64,000 nucleotides of DNA. It comes from Bombyx mori (taxonomy: Eukaryota; Arthropoda; Insecta; Lepidoptera; Bombycidae). A program made the translations under genes and the position numbers. Positions 46,759 to 56,441 of this stretch are shown piece by piece. The stretch lies in NCBI RefSeq assembly GCF_030269925.1, contig NC_085123.1, forward strand, positions 124,001 through 188,000, given 5' to 3'. The notes beneath the pieces were generated by a model. That model had not been told where the DNA came from and did not search any database. It worked only from the letters and a program-made list of their open reading frames with translations. Numbering within the stretch: the stretch's first letter is position 1; each line of letters begins with the position of its first letter.

Positions 46759-48225
46759 ATGTTCGCCTGGAGCACACCGGTGGCGCTGGCCGCCGTGCTC
46801 GCCGTGACGCTGGGACAAGCTCTCCGCCAGCAAAATGAGACCACTAAGCGAGAACTTGAAGAATACATCGCGGATAAAAAGGCAGAAATCAATCCACGGT
46901 ACCGCCCGCACTATCACATCTCTCCGCCCGTCGGCTGGATGAATGACCCTAACGGCTTTTCATACTACAAGGAAAAATTCCACCTCTTCTATCAGTTTTA
47001 CCCTTACGACAGCGTTTGGGGTCCGATGCACTGGGGTCACGTTTCCAGTAGCAACCTGATCGACTGGGAACACCTCCCTACGGCTCTCATCCCTGAAACC
47101 GAAATGTGCTTCTCGGGCGGCGCCGTCGTCCACGGAGATGACCTGGTACTGTTATACACGGGCCGCGTCACTACTGACACGGACCCGTTTTACAACGAAA
47201 CTCAATATCTAGCCTTCAGTAACGACGGAGTTAACTTCCGCAAGTATGAAGGAAATCCAGTCCTCTCCTACGTGCCCGACAATTCAGCTGATTTCAGAGA
47301 CCCCAAGATTTGGAAATTCAAAGATCATTGGTATGTTGTCATTGGCAGCTCAAGCAATAAACGGGGAAGAGTGCTCCTTTACAGATCAGGGGATCTGTTT
47401 AATTGGGAGTTTTTGTCGGTCTTGGGAGAATCAGACGGCGACATGGGCTACATGTGGGAATGTCCCGATCTGTTTGAACTCGGCGGAAAAACCATTTTCC
47501 TCTGGTCCCCTCAAGGATTGGAACCGAAAGGCGACAGATACAAGAACACGTATCAGACCGGATACTATATTGGGGAATTAGACTATGAAACTTTTGAATT
47601 TAAAACTGATAAGTATTTCCAAGAATTAGATTACGGTCACGATTTTTATGCGACTCAAACCATACAGGGCGACGGCAAGACTTACTTGATTGGCTGGTTT
47701 AATATGTGGGAAGTGCCGCACCTTGAGAAAGAGGACGGCTGGGCGGGGACGACGACGCTCGTTAGAGAGCTGCAGCTGATCGGCACGCGGATCACCATGA
47801 ACCCACTAGAAGGAATCCAAGATCTGAGAACCGATAGCGTCCATAACGGAGATCTAGAGCCCCAGCAAGCGATAGAATTCGGCCCAACTGCTGAAATTAT
47901 TCTACAAGGATGTCTCGACCAGAAGATTGAGTTGCTGATTCAAGGTAAAGAAGGAGGTCTTGTCACAACAGTGACGTGGGATCCTGAAGTCGGTAAAGTG
48001 ATTGTTAACAGGAGCGGAGAAGTAAGGCAAGTGGAATGGGTTCCAATCGGAAAGACCTCATGGAGACTATTCTTGGATGCAAGTTCTTTGGAGTTGTTCT
48101 GTGGAGAAGGTGAGGTAGTATTCAGTTCGAGGATCTTCTCTGATGGAGATTGGGTCGTAAAGAATTCCAGCCCGCAAACCTTGTCCGTAGAAGCGTATCG
48201 ATTGAGAAGAAGTGTACCCGCTTAA
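46759..48225 (+). CDS. Suc1: Beta-fructofuranosidase (sucrose hydrolase), GH32, 488 aa
   Basis: Hydrolyses sucrose to glucose and fructose. The family motifs are in order: WMNDPNG at 60-66 with nucleophile Asp63, FRDP at 179-182 with the transition-state Asp181, and WECP at 233-236 with acid/base Glu234. The first 20 or so residues (MFAWSTPVALAAVLAVTLGQ) form a signal peptide, so the enzyme is probably secreted. The C-terminal 130 residues are the usual GH32 beta-sandwich. There are no introns. Published work on Bombyx (BmSuc1) showed that it was acquired from bacteria, acts in larval midgut and silk gland, and is insensitive to the sugar-mimic alkaloids of mulberry latex; length and species context fit. 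The start is set by the TATA box and signal peptide. The paralogue Suc2 is the main alternative identity. Confidence 0.93.
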   Translation: MFAWSTPVALAAVLAVTLGQALRQQNETTKRELEEYIADKKAEINPRYRPHYHISPPVGWMNDPNGFSYYKEKFHLFYQFYPYDSVWGPMHWGHVSSSNLIDWEHLPTALIPETEMCFSGGAVVHGDDLVLLYTGRVTTDTDPFYNETQYLAFSNDGVNFRKYEGNPVLSYVPDNSADFRDPKIWKFKDHWYVVIGSSSNKRGRVLLYRSGDLFNWEFLSVLGESDGDMGYMWECPDLFELGGKTIFLWSPQGLEPKGDRYKNTYQTGYYIGELDYETFEFKTDKYFQELDYGHDFYATQTIQGDGKTYLIGWFNMWEVPHLEKEDGWAGTTTLVRELQLIGTRITMNPLEGIQDLRTDSVHNGDLEPQQAIEFGPTAEIILQGCLDQKIELLIQGKEGGLVTTVTWDPEVGKVIVNRSGEVRQVEWVPIGKTSWRLFLDASSLELFCGEGEVVFSSRIFSDGDWVVKNSSPQTLSVEAYRLRRSVPA

Positions 48226-48950
48226 GCGTGTGATTTCTCAGTTTTCTTGTGATCGTAGGCAATTCGATCAGAAATATATTTGGCCTTACAAAGTATGTTA
48301 TTTAAATGATTTTTTTATTAGATTAAGCGCGGGTTACGTATTAGGCTGCATACGTTGGATAATGTACTAAAAATATGATATTATTTGGCGCTGAAATTTA
48401 CATAAGCTTAATGAGTTATAGCATGTTTGAGATAGTTTAAGGACTTTAAATGTAATTTTAAGTCTAATAAGCTTACGCCCCCATCATTATTGGCCGCGAA
48501 TACGAACTAAGTACGAAGTACATACGTACTTACTAAGAAGCAACCATAAGTAGATACAGTGTGCACCGAGCGCCTTACATACTTATTCCACTATTTATTT
48601 ATATCGTACTGTAGTTTGATGCCATAGCCTTGCCCGATATTCTTCGTGAGGCGTTCGGTGTCACGTTTTTACGTCATCAAAAACTATTAAAACAACACGT
48701 GAATACTAAATATCTTAAAACGAACATAATCGTTTCATGACTGTAATTTGTTCCTATAAAGTACTTTGTTGCTTAAATAATAAATTGAATCCATTCAAAT
48801 GTCAAATCCGTGCTGGGAGGAACTCAGTCAGTGTTCGTTATAGTTGTGCTGCTCTTGTTTACGAGACCCTCGGGACAGAGCGATCACTTTTATTGGTCAA
48901 CTATAAATGTACGAAGCAGGCGCCTCGCCTACACTTTTTTCCCTAGTTAA
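48226..48950 (+). other. Suc1 3' flank
   Basis: AATAAA at 48779-48784 is the first canonical polyadenylation hexamer, about 555 bp after the stop. Nothing else recognised. Confidence 0.4.
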
Positions 48951-48954
48951 TTGT

Positions 48955-49130
48955 TGGTAGCCTAAGGGGCTATTCCGACTTCGCGCGGACCGGTAGGTGA
49001 GCTCACGGGCTCTACCTGAGAGAATTGCTAAAACCAGCCTTTGCAAGAGCAGTGCTTCCTGAACCTACTAGGTACCGCATTGGAAGGAATTTCGACTCAC
49101 TGAAATGATGCAGCGTGAAACTCACTAAAT
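48955..49130 (-). mobile_element. Degenerate LINE family C 3' end
   Basis: Parallel to 37560-37730 and 42500-42680 (GGTAGGTGAGCTCACGGGCTC..., AAGAGCAGTGCTTC) but with a decayed hairpin at about 49087-49127. Confidence 0.5.
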
Positions 49131-49499
49131 GACGTCAAATCAATGCAGCGCTGATTCCTCGCTGCGGCCGAGCGACTATCTGCTAGAATCGGCCGCTTGA
49201 GAACTGAGTTCAGTTGTATTACATTTTAATTACGTTTATTTGACTACTGGTGGCATCACATCTTGTGAGCCTGCTTATTACTGCCGCAAAGCAGAATTGC
49301 GTTCTGGTTTGAAGACTGTGGCAGTCGTTGTACTACATAATAGAGATTCAAATCTCATGTCTCATTGTCTCAACGTGGGTAGAGGCAGTGACGCCTAGTG
49401 CAATAATTATATTCCATCACTTGTCACGACCAACGGATAGAGGATCATGTTTTCTTGATAACCGAATTTTAGTGTTCGAATAGCATTATAATGGAAAGT
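49131..49499. other. Unassigned
   Basis: A stretch at 49240-49380 weakly resembles Bm1 (CTACTGGTGGCA...CTTGTGAGCC, GAAGACTGTGGCAGTCGTTG), so it may be a very old Bm1 copy. Confidence 0.35.
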
Positions 49500-49990
49500 G
49501 GACCGGTCACACCCTCAGAGAGCTCCCAACCTTATTTCTAGACGTATTCTCGAGTGAGCCAGTGGAATGAAGGAAATTTGGTCGTCTTAGCCTTACGTTC
49601 AGTAGCAGCAGAACTGAACACGACCAATCATCCAGGGGAGTTCTGCGCATAGCGTAGCCTCCTCCATTACCTCTTGTAGATTTTGAGCCTTCTGAGACAT
49701 CCGATATGAGCGAGCACATTTCAGCGCGCTATGTCATCCGCACACATTGGTCAGACTATTTTTGAGATACTGCGGTATATCAGCTGAGAGAATGTTGTGC
49801 AGTTTCCCAAACGCTGTCCATCCGAGTTGAATCCAACGATTGATTTCTTTCTGCAAGGTCTAGGGTGCCCGATCTTTATTGGAGCGAACACTACGCGGGT
49901 AGTCAATATGACTTTAGTCCGACGTGAGCAGTGCCACAGGCAACCGGATACTTTTAGAATTTTTATGGAATTCAAGCAACGTTTAACAGA
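49500..49990 (-). pseudogene. RTE-clade LINE reverse-transcriptase fragment
   Basis: A minus frame reads EINRWIQLGWTAFGKLHNILSADIPQYLKNSLTNVC, matching the RTE landmark (EI--RI-LGW-AFGKL--I----IPQ-LK---N-C). Downstream pieces (MSQKAQNLQEVMEEATL) match the following RTE block in a shifted frame. Confidence 0.7.
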
Positions 49991-50559
49991 AAGTTGTATT
50001 AGAGCCCCGGGGAGCGGTCGTGGCCGGGTCTATGTGTCCGTAGAGAGCACCGCTGTGTTAGTGTTGCCACCTGCTCAGCGAGATCCAGCCTCGTGGGTAC
50101 GGCTGCCTGTCGTGAGCCAATATAGTTTTATTATATCATCTTAAATTATCGACCACTTAAAAGATAAGATGCGGATAGGATACAGAGCTTAGATAATCAC
50201 CAATACAATCAATTATTACTTGTAGTTTAGTCTGTGTTAATTAATAACTGCTGTGGTGGTGGAAAGATTTTCTATAAAAATCAAATCTGAACCATATGCT
50301 TAGTAATAGCTCTACAGCAGTAGCTACAGAGCAATGGTGCAGTGTAGGTCACACACACACACATAAGTCTAATAAAATTAATCAATTATGTGTAAGTGAC
50401 GGAAACAACTTACCGTCATGCTGACCGCATACTCGTTCGTGGAGTACCACAGTACCACCAAAGATTGTTTAATTTTGATATACACACTAAGTATTCGTTC
50501 TACGAATCTACTTTATTAAACACAATATACTAACACTTCCGTGTCTCTATATTTTTGAA
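49991..50559. other. Intergenic, no gene seen
   Basis: Short CA run at 50350-50361; otherwise nothing recognised. Confidence 0.4.
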
Positions 50560-51083
50560 ATTATTTTGTTTGTAAAAAATAACTGTAAATTGTTTAAAAC
50601 CACAGGTGAAGTTTCGCAACGTAACCGGCGCGACCAAAATAAATTGTGTTTGCACTGTGCTAAGGCAACTCTTATGCAAAAAAGTATACTGTGTATGGCA
50701 CCGAAAATATATAATAAGCTACCTGATGCTATGAAAAAAGACAAATTATTTTTGTTTAAAAAGAATTTGAAAAAATTATTAACCTTAAGATGCTATTATA
50801 CAGTTAACGATTTCTTAAATGATAAATCATTATGTTAATTGTATGTTCGCTTCTTACTGTTCTTTGTTTTCGTTTTATCACTGAAATAACTAATTCTTAT
50901 TCAATTAATTTATTTGTTGTTTGTTATTTTAATTCATTAATAATGTAAATAATTTTTAATAATATTTGCACGCCGACCTGGTAGAAACACGCTGTTCTAT
51001 AAAATAACTAACAAGTATCAACAACTTTGTAAACCGTGTTTTAGCTAATAAAATTTGATTTGATTTGATTTGATTTGATTACG
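50560..51083 (+). mobile_element. Jockey/CR1-group LINE 3' end with TTTGA tail
   Basis: The frame 50566-50838 ends PKIYNKLPDAMKKDKLFLFKKNLKKLL...YYTVNDFL, the usual LINE C-terminus, related to but diverged from 22215-22350. The tail is about five TTTGAT units at 51053-51080. Confidence 0.75.
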
Positions 51084-51264
51084 AATCCCCACAGATGTTC
51101 TCTGAACATTAAAATTACATCAAACTTTTTTCATAACATCCTCACCAACACAACGTTATGACGCATGTACAGGAAAATTCATGCTCACATCGTGGAACGT
51201 ATTATAAATTTTGTTGCCAATCACATTTACACATTCGCGGCTGTCCGCCCGCGCGCCCGTCCGT

Positions 51265-51276
51265 ATTGCATTCACT
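51265..51276. repeat. Target-site duplication, left, of full-length Jockey
   Basis: ATTGCATTCACT, repeated at 56430-56441. Confidence 0.95.
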
Positions 51277-51517
51277 TTTTTTTTTTTTTATGATTGAAGG
51301 ATTACTGGTGGCCCGGAGGCCTTTCCAGTTTCACCAGGACAGGTGGGCGAGCAAAGGCTCAGCCAGGAGGGGTGGGATTTGCTAACAGCTGCCCGAGCGC
51401 CTCCGAAGGAGACCTAACAACTCAAGAGTAGCTGCTTCGCGAATGAATCTACTACCGGATCGGAATCGCGACCCGCTGAGAAGATCCGGCGAGAAACTCA
51501 GCGAGCTGATTCATGGG

Positions 51518-54394
51518 TTAGGTTGCACGGCGAACTCTTTGTCGAGTTCGACGAGTACGGTTACCGAGGTCCCTAAGCCTGCTCCTAGAGCTGAAGGCGT
51601 CTAGTGCAAAGGTTATTGGATCTGATGGATCCGTAAGGACGTGTCTAGGGCGTCGACGGTGACTGGCTCCTGCATGATCAGGATTCGGGGAGTAGTCAGC
51701 GGCGGCTACGATAAGGCGATTATCATGACGCATAGCCTTATCGAAGTACCGTTCCGACGCTGACTTCATGTATTTCTGTATAGATTCGAGGCCCAGGTCG
51801 TCGTGTAGGTCAACGTTCCTCACGAACCACGGAGCTCCGACGGCTAACCTGCAAAAGCGGGATTGTAGGGATTGGAGGGTGTCTATGTGTGTGCGGGCCG
51901 CGTGAGCGAACACCACACTCGCGTAAGTCATGACGGGCCTTATGCAAGTTTTGTAAAGTGTCACCTTGTTCCGAAGGGACATTTTACTCCGCTTACAGAT
52001 CATGGGGTAGAGTCTACCGAGAATAAACGCGGCACGGTCACGGACTGATTTTATATGCGGGCGGAATGTCATCGATGCATCCAGGGTAACGCCCAGGTAC
52101 TTGACCTTCCTGGCCCAGGGTATGGATTGACTAAAGAGAGTAATCGGGGGTGTGAGATTCCTCCTCCTAATACGGGAGGAAATCCGTGTGGAACTTCCCC
52201 TCTGAAATAGCACCGCAGTACTTTTCGCTGGGTTGATGTCTATGCGCCATTTTCGGAACCACTGTCCTAGGGCTAGGGCTGCGCTCTGAAGCTTCTTCGC
52301 GATTAGGGACTTGTTTCTACTGGAATAGTAAACAGTCGTGTCGTCGGCGAATAAAGCTAAATGGGTCGGCGGCGACCGGGGAATATCGTTAACGAATAAG
52401 CTAAATAGGAGGGGTGAAAGGACAGAACCTTGTGGGACTCCAGCTGTGAGAGGTCGTGGGGAGGAGCGGGTTCCCTCGACTCGATATCGAAAAGAGCGGT
52501 TCGACAAGAAGTCCCGTATGATGAGCACGAGACTATCCGGCACACCCATGTTGAATAGTTTGAAAATCAAACCGTTGTGCCAGACTTTGTCGAACGCTTT
52601 TGCGACGTCGAAGAAGAGAGCTCCCGTGTATAACGGTTTTGGTCGATTAAGCCCCACAAGAATGTGCTCCGTGAGGCGGTGCACCTGTTGAACGCATGAG
52701 TGATTTGTACGGAATCCGAATTGTTCGTCGATGAGAATGCCCTTGGATGAGACGAAGTCTCTGAGGCGTTTGTAGAGCAGACGCTCATACAGTTTGCCTA
52801 GAGACATGAGGAGGCTAATCGGGCGGTAGCTCGTCGGATGATTTTTTGGTTTACCGGGTTTATGTATGCCGATAACGTCCGCTTCTTTCCACACCGCAGG
52901 AAAGATACAGTTCGCCATAGCGGCATTGAAAATAGATGCCAACATCACGATGAGTTGGACGGGTAGAAGTTTAATAACGCGGTTGGATATACCGTCGGAA
53001 CCGGGAGCCTTGCGAGGACGTAGGTCTTTGATCAAGTCTTTAACTTCCATCGGGGTGACGGGTGGTAACGCATCCGAGGGTGGCAAGGAGACTCTGCGTC
53101 CTACCTCACTGTCTACTAATTCTACATGAACAGGGTCCACGGATTGAGTGCTGGGCGTGCACTGGGTTTGCAATGTATCGGCCAGCAGCTCTACTTTCTC
53201 GTCATCATCGAACGCCGCGAGTCGGCCTGAGGGGCCTACGAGGGGGGGCATAGTTACTACCGTATCCGATTTGAGAGTACGAGCTAATCGGTAGTAAGAC
53301 CTTTGGGAGGGCGCGAGTCCTTCTAAGAAATCAGACCATCTAGCATCTCGGACTTCGGCGATGCGAGACTTTACGTCGCGTTGTAGGGCACGCATTCGAA
53401 TACGATTTTCCGCGGTAGGATACCTGTCGTAGGCGCGTATCGAGGCGTTCTTAGCTCTAAGGAGTTCCCTAATATCATCGGACAATTTGAAGCGGTGAAG
53501 GAAATCCTCCGCTACAACTTGTTTCGATGATCTATCTAATGTTGAGGTGATGTGTGACGTTAAGATGTCTATGGCTTCAGCGGTATCCTGAGGAGACGGG
53601 GTAGAGTCCGGGTTAAACGGGAGCAATGGTGGATCAGATTCAGCCAGGCTGATGCCCAGCGTGTGCCAATCCACCACAGTCCTCGTGACGGGAACGGAGT
53701 CGGGAGCGCGACCGAGCTTCATAACGACGGGACGGTGGTCTGAATCTAACTCTGAAACTACTTCGATCGAGTGTAAGCTCAGAGTTACGTTTTTTAATAA
53801 CGCTATGTCGAGTATATCCGGGCGATGCGCGATATTTAGCGGGTAGTGAGTCGGTGTTAGCGGAGCGACGATATCGAAGGCGAGATCATCGACTAACGCA
53901 TCAAGCCGCCTGCCATTCGGGGTTGTGGTGTGTGAGTTCCACCTGATGTGTTTACAATTTAGGTCGCCCGCCAGAATGACAGAGCTCCCCATGCCGAGCA
54001 GCGCCTCGATATCACTGCTTAGAACGATCTTATCCGGTGGAAGATAAACGGACGCGATAACGATCGGCGCGTGTCCCGTCAGTGAGATTCGGCACACTGA
54101 TGCTTCGATTTTAGCGAGCGCGGGAGGATCGAGCGGGACGCAATGCAGGGCTCTTCTATAGTAAATGACGGTACCACCACCACGAGCAGAGAGCCTGTCG
54201 TTCCTGACCATGTTATAGTTCGCGATTTTAGGGTCACGGCGCGCGGGCTTAAGTAGGGTCTCCTGCACTAAAAAGATATCAATTTGATGGTCACGCAAAA
54301 AGTCAGAAACCTGATCACGTTGATTTGCGAGACCGTAAGCGTTAAAAAATCCTATCGTTACGGATAGGGGCTTTATTCTACTTATATACGCCAT
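51518..54394 (-). CDS. Jockey ORF2: endonuclease and reverse transcriptase, 958 aa
   Basis: Residues about 1-225 are an apurinic-type endonuclease: FNAYGLAN, LVQETLL (catalytic Glu), ILAGDLNCKHIRWNS, DILDIALLK and SELDSDHRPVV (catalytic His). Reverse transcriptase spans about 430-760: KAPGSDGISN, TSYRPISLLMSLGKLYERLL, EQFGFRTNHS, FFDVAKAFDKVWH, GVPQGSVLSPLLF, LALFADDTTVYY (catalytic Asp pair) and VKYLGVTLD. The thumb and a basic tail (RTRRTRQRVRRAT) follow. It nicks target DNA and copies element RNA in place. The start ATG lies 3 nt after the ORF1 stop. There is no RNase H domain, as usual for Jockey. No disabling change is seen. Confidence 0.94.
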   Translation of the reverse strand: MAYISRIKPLSVTIGFFNAYGLANQRDQVSDFLRDHQIDIFLVQETLLKPARRDPKIANYNMVRNDRLSARGGGTVIYYRRALHCVPLDPPALAKIEASVCRISLTGHAPIVIASVYLPPDKIVLSSDIEALLGMGSSVILAGDLNCKHIRWNSHTTTPNGRRLDALVDDLAFDIVAPLTPTHYPLNIAHRPDILDIALLKNVTLSLHSIEVVSELDSDHRPVVMKLGRAPDSVPVTRTVVDWHTLGISLAESDPPLLPFNPDSTPSPQDTAEAIDILTSHITSTLDRSSKQVVAEDFLHRFKLSDDIRELLRAKNASIRAYDRYPTAENRIRMRALQRDVKSRIAEVRDARWSDFLEGLAPSQRSYYRLARTLKSDTVVTMPPLVGPSGRLAAFDDDEKVELLADTLQTQCTPSTQSVDPVHVELVDSEVGRRVSLPPSDALPPVTPMEVKDLIKDLRPRKAPGSDGISNRVIKLLPVQLIVMLASIFNAAMANCIFPAVWKEADVIGIHKPGKPKNHPTSYRPISLLMSLGKLYERLLYKRLRDFVSSKGILIDEQFGFRTNHSCVQQVHRLTEHILVGLNRPKPLYTGALFFDVAKAFDKVWHNGLIFKLFNMGVPDSLVLIIRDFLSNRSFRYRVEGTRSSPRPLTAGVPQGSVLSPLLFSLFVNDIPRSPPTHLALFADDTTVYYSSRNKSLIAKKLQSAALALGQWFRKWRIDINPAKSTAVLFQRGSSTRISSRIRRRNLTPPITLFSQSIPWARKVKYLGVTLDASMTFRPHIKSVRDRAAFILGRLYPMICKRSKMSLRNKVTLYKTCIRPVMTYASVVFAHAARTHIDTLQSLQSRFCRLAVGAPWFVRNVDLHDDLGLESIQKYMKSASERYFDKAMRHDNRLIVAAADYSPNPDHAGASHRRRPRHVLTDPSDPITFALDAFSSRSRLRDLGNRTRRTRQRVRRAT

Positions 54395-54397
54395 TGA

Positions 54398-56065
54398 TTA
54401 CCGGCGGAGTGAGGGGAGGACGTACGTATTTAATGACGCGTATACGTCGGCGTATTCTTGCACAACGGCGATAAAGTGTTGTGCAGTGGAGGCAGCGCGA
54501 ATGGCGTCGCCCAAAGCGTTAACGCGCTCAAAGTTGATCGACTGAAAGAAGTCGATCGCTAAAGCGAGATTGTCGGACGCGGTCGGAGGGCAAGTCGCGG
54601 GAGAGGGACGAGTTGCGGGGGCGGGACGAATCGCGGAGGAGGGAGTTGTAACCGTGTTCGTGTACGGCAGCGGTTTCGCCCAAGCCGAGACACTGGGCAC
54701 CGGCGCCGGAACGAACGCTGGCTTAGCCTGCGACACAGAGGGTGCCGAGGCTTTGATGTCTGGGCCGGAAGCTCGGAGGCGGTTTTGGCGGGCGACGCGG
54801 CGATTTATTTTCGGGGCTCGGGGGCATCCGCGGTAATTTGCGGGGTGACCCTGTGTACGACACAGGACGCAGCTAGGCGGTTCCGTCGCGGTTTTTTGAT
54901 CGCGAGTGCAGAGGGCCGTGGCGTGATCTCCTAAACACTTGACGCATCGGGGGCGCGCGTGACAGTTACGGGAAGAATGCCCGTATAATTGGCAGTTATG
55001 GCACTGGCTAGGTGTGCCTTTCTTGTGTGGGGTTTCGACGGCGATTCCGGAAAGGCTACAGACCGTTCGGATGTTGAATATTTGCTTACCCTCGGGGGTA
55101 GGCTGGAGGGCGACGAGAACCATGTTATATGGCTCCCTTCCGCGACCTGTGTGCATGCGGTGTAGGGAGTTAACCGGTAGGCCTTGTTCGAGAAGTTCGG
55201 CCTTGACTAGCTCGGCATCCAACTCTTTAGGGATGCCACGTATGACGACACGGAGTTCGCGCTCCTCCTGGAGCGTATACGTGTGGAAACTTATTCGCTC
55301 CTTACGGAGGTAAGAAGAGAGGGCCCTATGGTCGTCGGGTGTTCGAACCTTAATTTGAATGCCGTTCGCGAGGTTACGGGCATTCGTGAAGTTGATATTT
55401 TTAGCCTTAAGGGCCAGGGAAACTCGATCCCAAGCTGCCTTCTCTTGGAGGATTACCGGGGGAGGGGTCTGGGTTTTATTTTGTGCCACCGGACGCGGCG
55501 ACGGAGTGGCACGGGCTGGAGGCGCAACGGGAGTCTGAGGGCGGGGGCGCGACGCGTTCGCGGCTTTGCTAATTTTAGCGGCCGCGGGAGCTCGAGACTC
55601 CGCGGCACGCTTCTTACCCTTTTGTACCAGGGTGAATCCATCAGTCGATGAGGCGGGAGCAAGGTCGACCTCCATCTCCGAGTCAGAGTCGGAGGACGAG
55701 GAGGCGGGCGCAGGTGACCTACGAGCAGGTGTTTTGGAGATCACGACGGAGGCTGCGGATGATCGCGCTGCTGGAACGGTGGCCACGGCGGACGACGCAG
55801 CAGTTTTACTCGCCAGTATAGGCGACGCGGGAACGGCAGGCACGACGGAGGCTGCGGTGCTCGATGCAGAAGCTTTGCACGCAGGTACAGGCGACGCAGG
55901 AGCAGCGAGCTCGGCGGAGTCTACGAGAGGGCTCGCGATGTGATCGGCCTTGAAGGCCAGAAACTCTGAGGCGAGCTGTGGGTGGCGAAGTCGGAGGAAT
56001 TCCGCGAATACAGCGTCCATGATCGCTGAGTGCCCAGGTGGGGCGGCCCCGGGTCTTGAAAACAC
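54398..56065 (-). CDS. Jockey ORF1: RNA-binding Gag-like protein, up to 555 aa
   Basis: The N-terminal 200 residues are Ala/Pro/Ser-rich with an acidic patch (SSSSDSDSEMEVD). A middle domain (ARNLANGIQIKVRTPDDHRALSSYL...VVIRGIPKELDAELVKAELLEQG) is the Jockey-type region before the zinc knuckles. Three knuckles lie at about 345-414: CHNCQLYGHSSRNC, CVKCLGDHATALC and CVLCRTQGHPANYRGC. The tail ends in the conserved NLALAIDFFQSINFERVNALGDAI. The protein packages element RNA. The first ATG gives 555 aa; an internal ATG at 56020 (MDAVFAEFL) may be the real start, since the first 15 residues look like leader sequence. Confidence 0.9.
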   Translation of the reverse strand: MFSRPGAAPPGHSAIMDAVFAEFLRLRHPQLASEFLAFKADHIASPLVDSAELAAPASPVPACKASASSTAASVVPAVPASPILASKTAASSAVATVPAARSSAASVVISKTPARRSPAPASSSSDSDSEMEVDLAPASSTDGFTLVQKGKKRAAESRAPAAAKISKAANASRPRPQTPVAPPARATPSPRPVAQNKTQTPPPVILQEKAAWDRVSLALKAKNINFTNARNLANGIQIKVRTPDDHRALSSYLRKERISFHTYTLQEERELRVVIRGIPKELDAELVKAELLEQGLPVNSLHRMHTGRGREPYNMVLVALQPTPEGKQIFNIRTVCSLSGIAVETPHKKGTPSQCHNCQLYGHSSRNCHARPRCVKCLGDHATALCTRDQKTATEPPSCVLCRTQGHPANYRGCPRAPKINRRVARQNRLRASGPDIKASAPSVSQAKPAFVPAPVPSVSAWAKPLPYTNTVTTPSSAIRPAPATRPSPATCPPTASDNLALAIDFFQSINFERVNALGDAIRAASTAQHFIAVVQEYADVYASLNTYVLPSLRR

Positions 56066-56205
56066 TCGCCTTGCGGCGAGGCCCCAACTTCTCGGACCTG
56101 AGCGGTTCTATTGAACACAGGTGGCGATGCGGCACGATTACTACAGGACAAAGAAAAAAAAACACAACAAAACGGAAATAACAAAAAGAAACAGAACAAT
56201 TAACC

Positions 56206-56330
56206 ACTTCCAGGAAAACAGTTTGTCGGCAGATGTACCACGAACACAGAAACAACAAAAGGAAACAAAACAAATAAAAACTTCCAGGAAGAGCACTTAG
56301 TCGGCAGATGTACCACGAACACAGGCCGCG
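56206..56330 (-). promoter_or_regulatory. Tandem repeat in Jockey 5' UTR
   Basis: Two copies of a block (ACTTCCAGGAA...GTCGGCAGATGTACCACGAACACAG) about 73 bp apart, followed toward the 5' end by several GCCGGGCGAACAA-like words (56325-56375). Jockey elements have internal promoters near their 5' end; that these repeats are promoter modules is an inference. Confidence 0.55.
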
Positions 56331-56429
56331 CGAACAATGGCCGGGCTAACAAAAGCCGGGCGAACAAAGACCGGGCGATCGAGTGGTCGATGAGCACGTC
56401 CGCACGTGACGGGTGCCTCTATCGGAATG

Positions 56430-56441
56430 ATTGCATTCACT
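56430..56441. repeat. Target-site duplication, right, of full-length Jockey
   Basis: ATTGCATTCACT, identical to 51265-51276. Confidence 0.95.

Larger units (their letters stand above)
51277..56429 (-). mobile_element. Full-length Jockey-clade LINE, 5153 bp, both ORFs open
   Basis: The T-run at the left is its poly(A). A perfect 12-bp TSD brackets it. Both ORFs are uninterrupted, so it is a candidate active element and the reference for the other copies here (33419, 38596, 43639, 60536). Confidence 0.95.

Noticed and set aside
46759..48225. Suc1 as bacterial contamination
   Set aside because: It has an insect-type TATA box and signal peptide and lies between silkworm transposons on both sides.
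52338..53253. Plus-strand frames of 60-117 codons
   Set aside because: Antisense shadows of Jockey ORF2; they recur at 61602-62516 only because the element is repeated.
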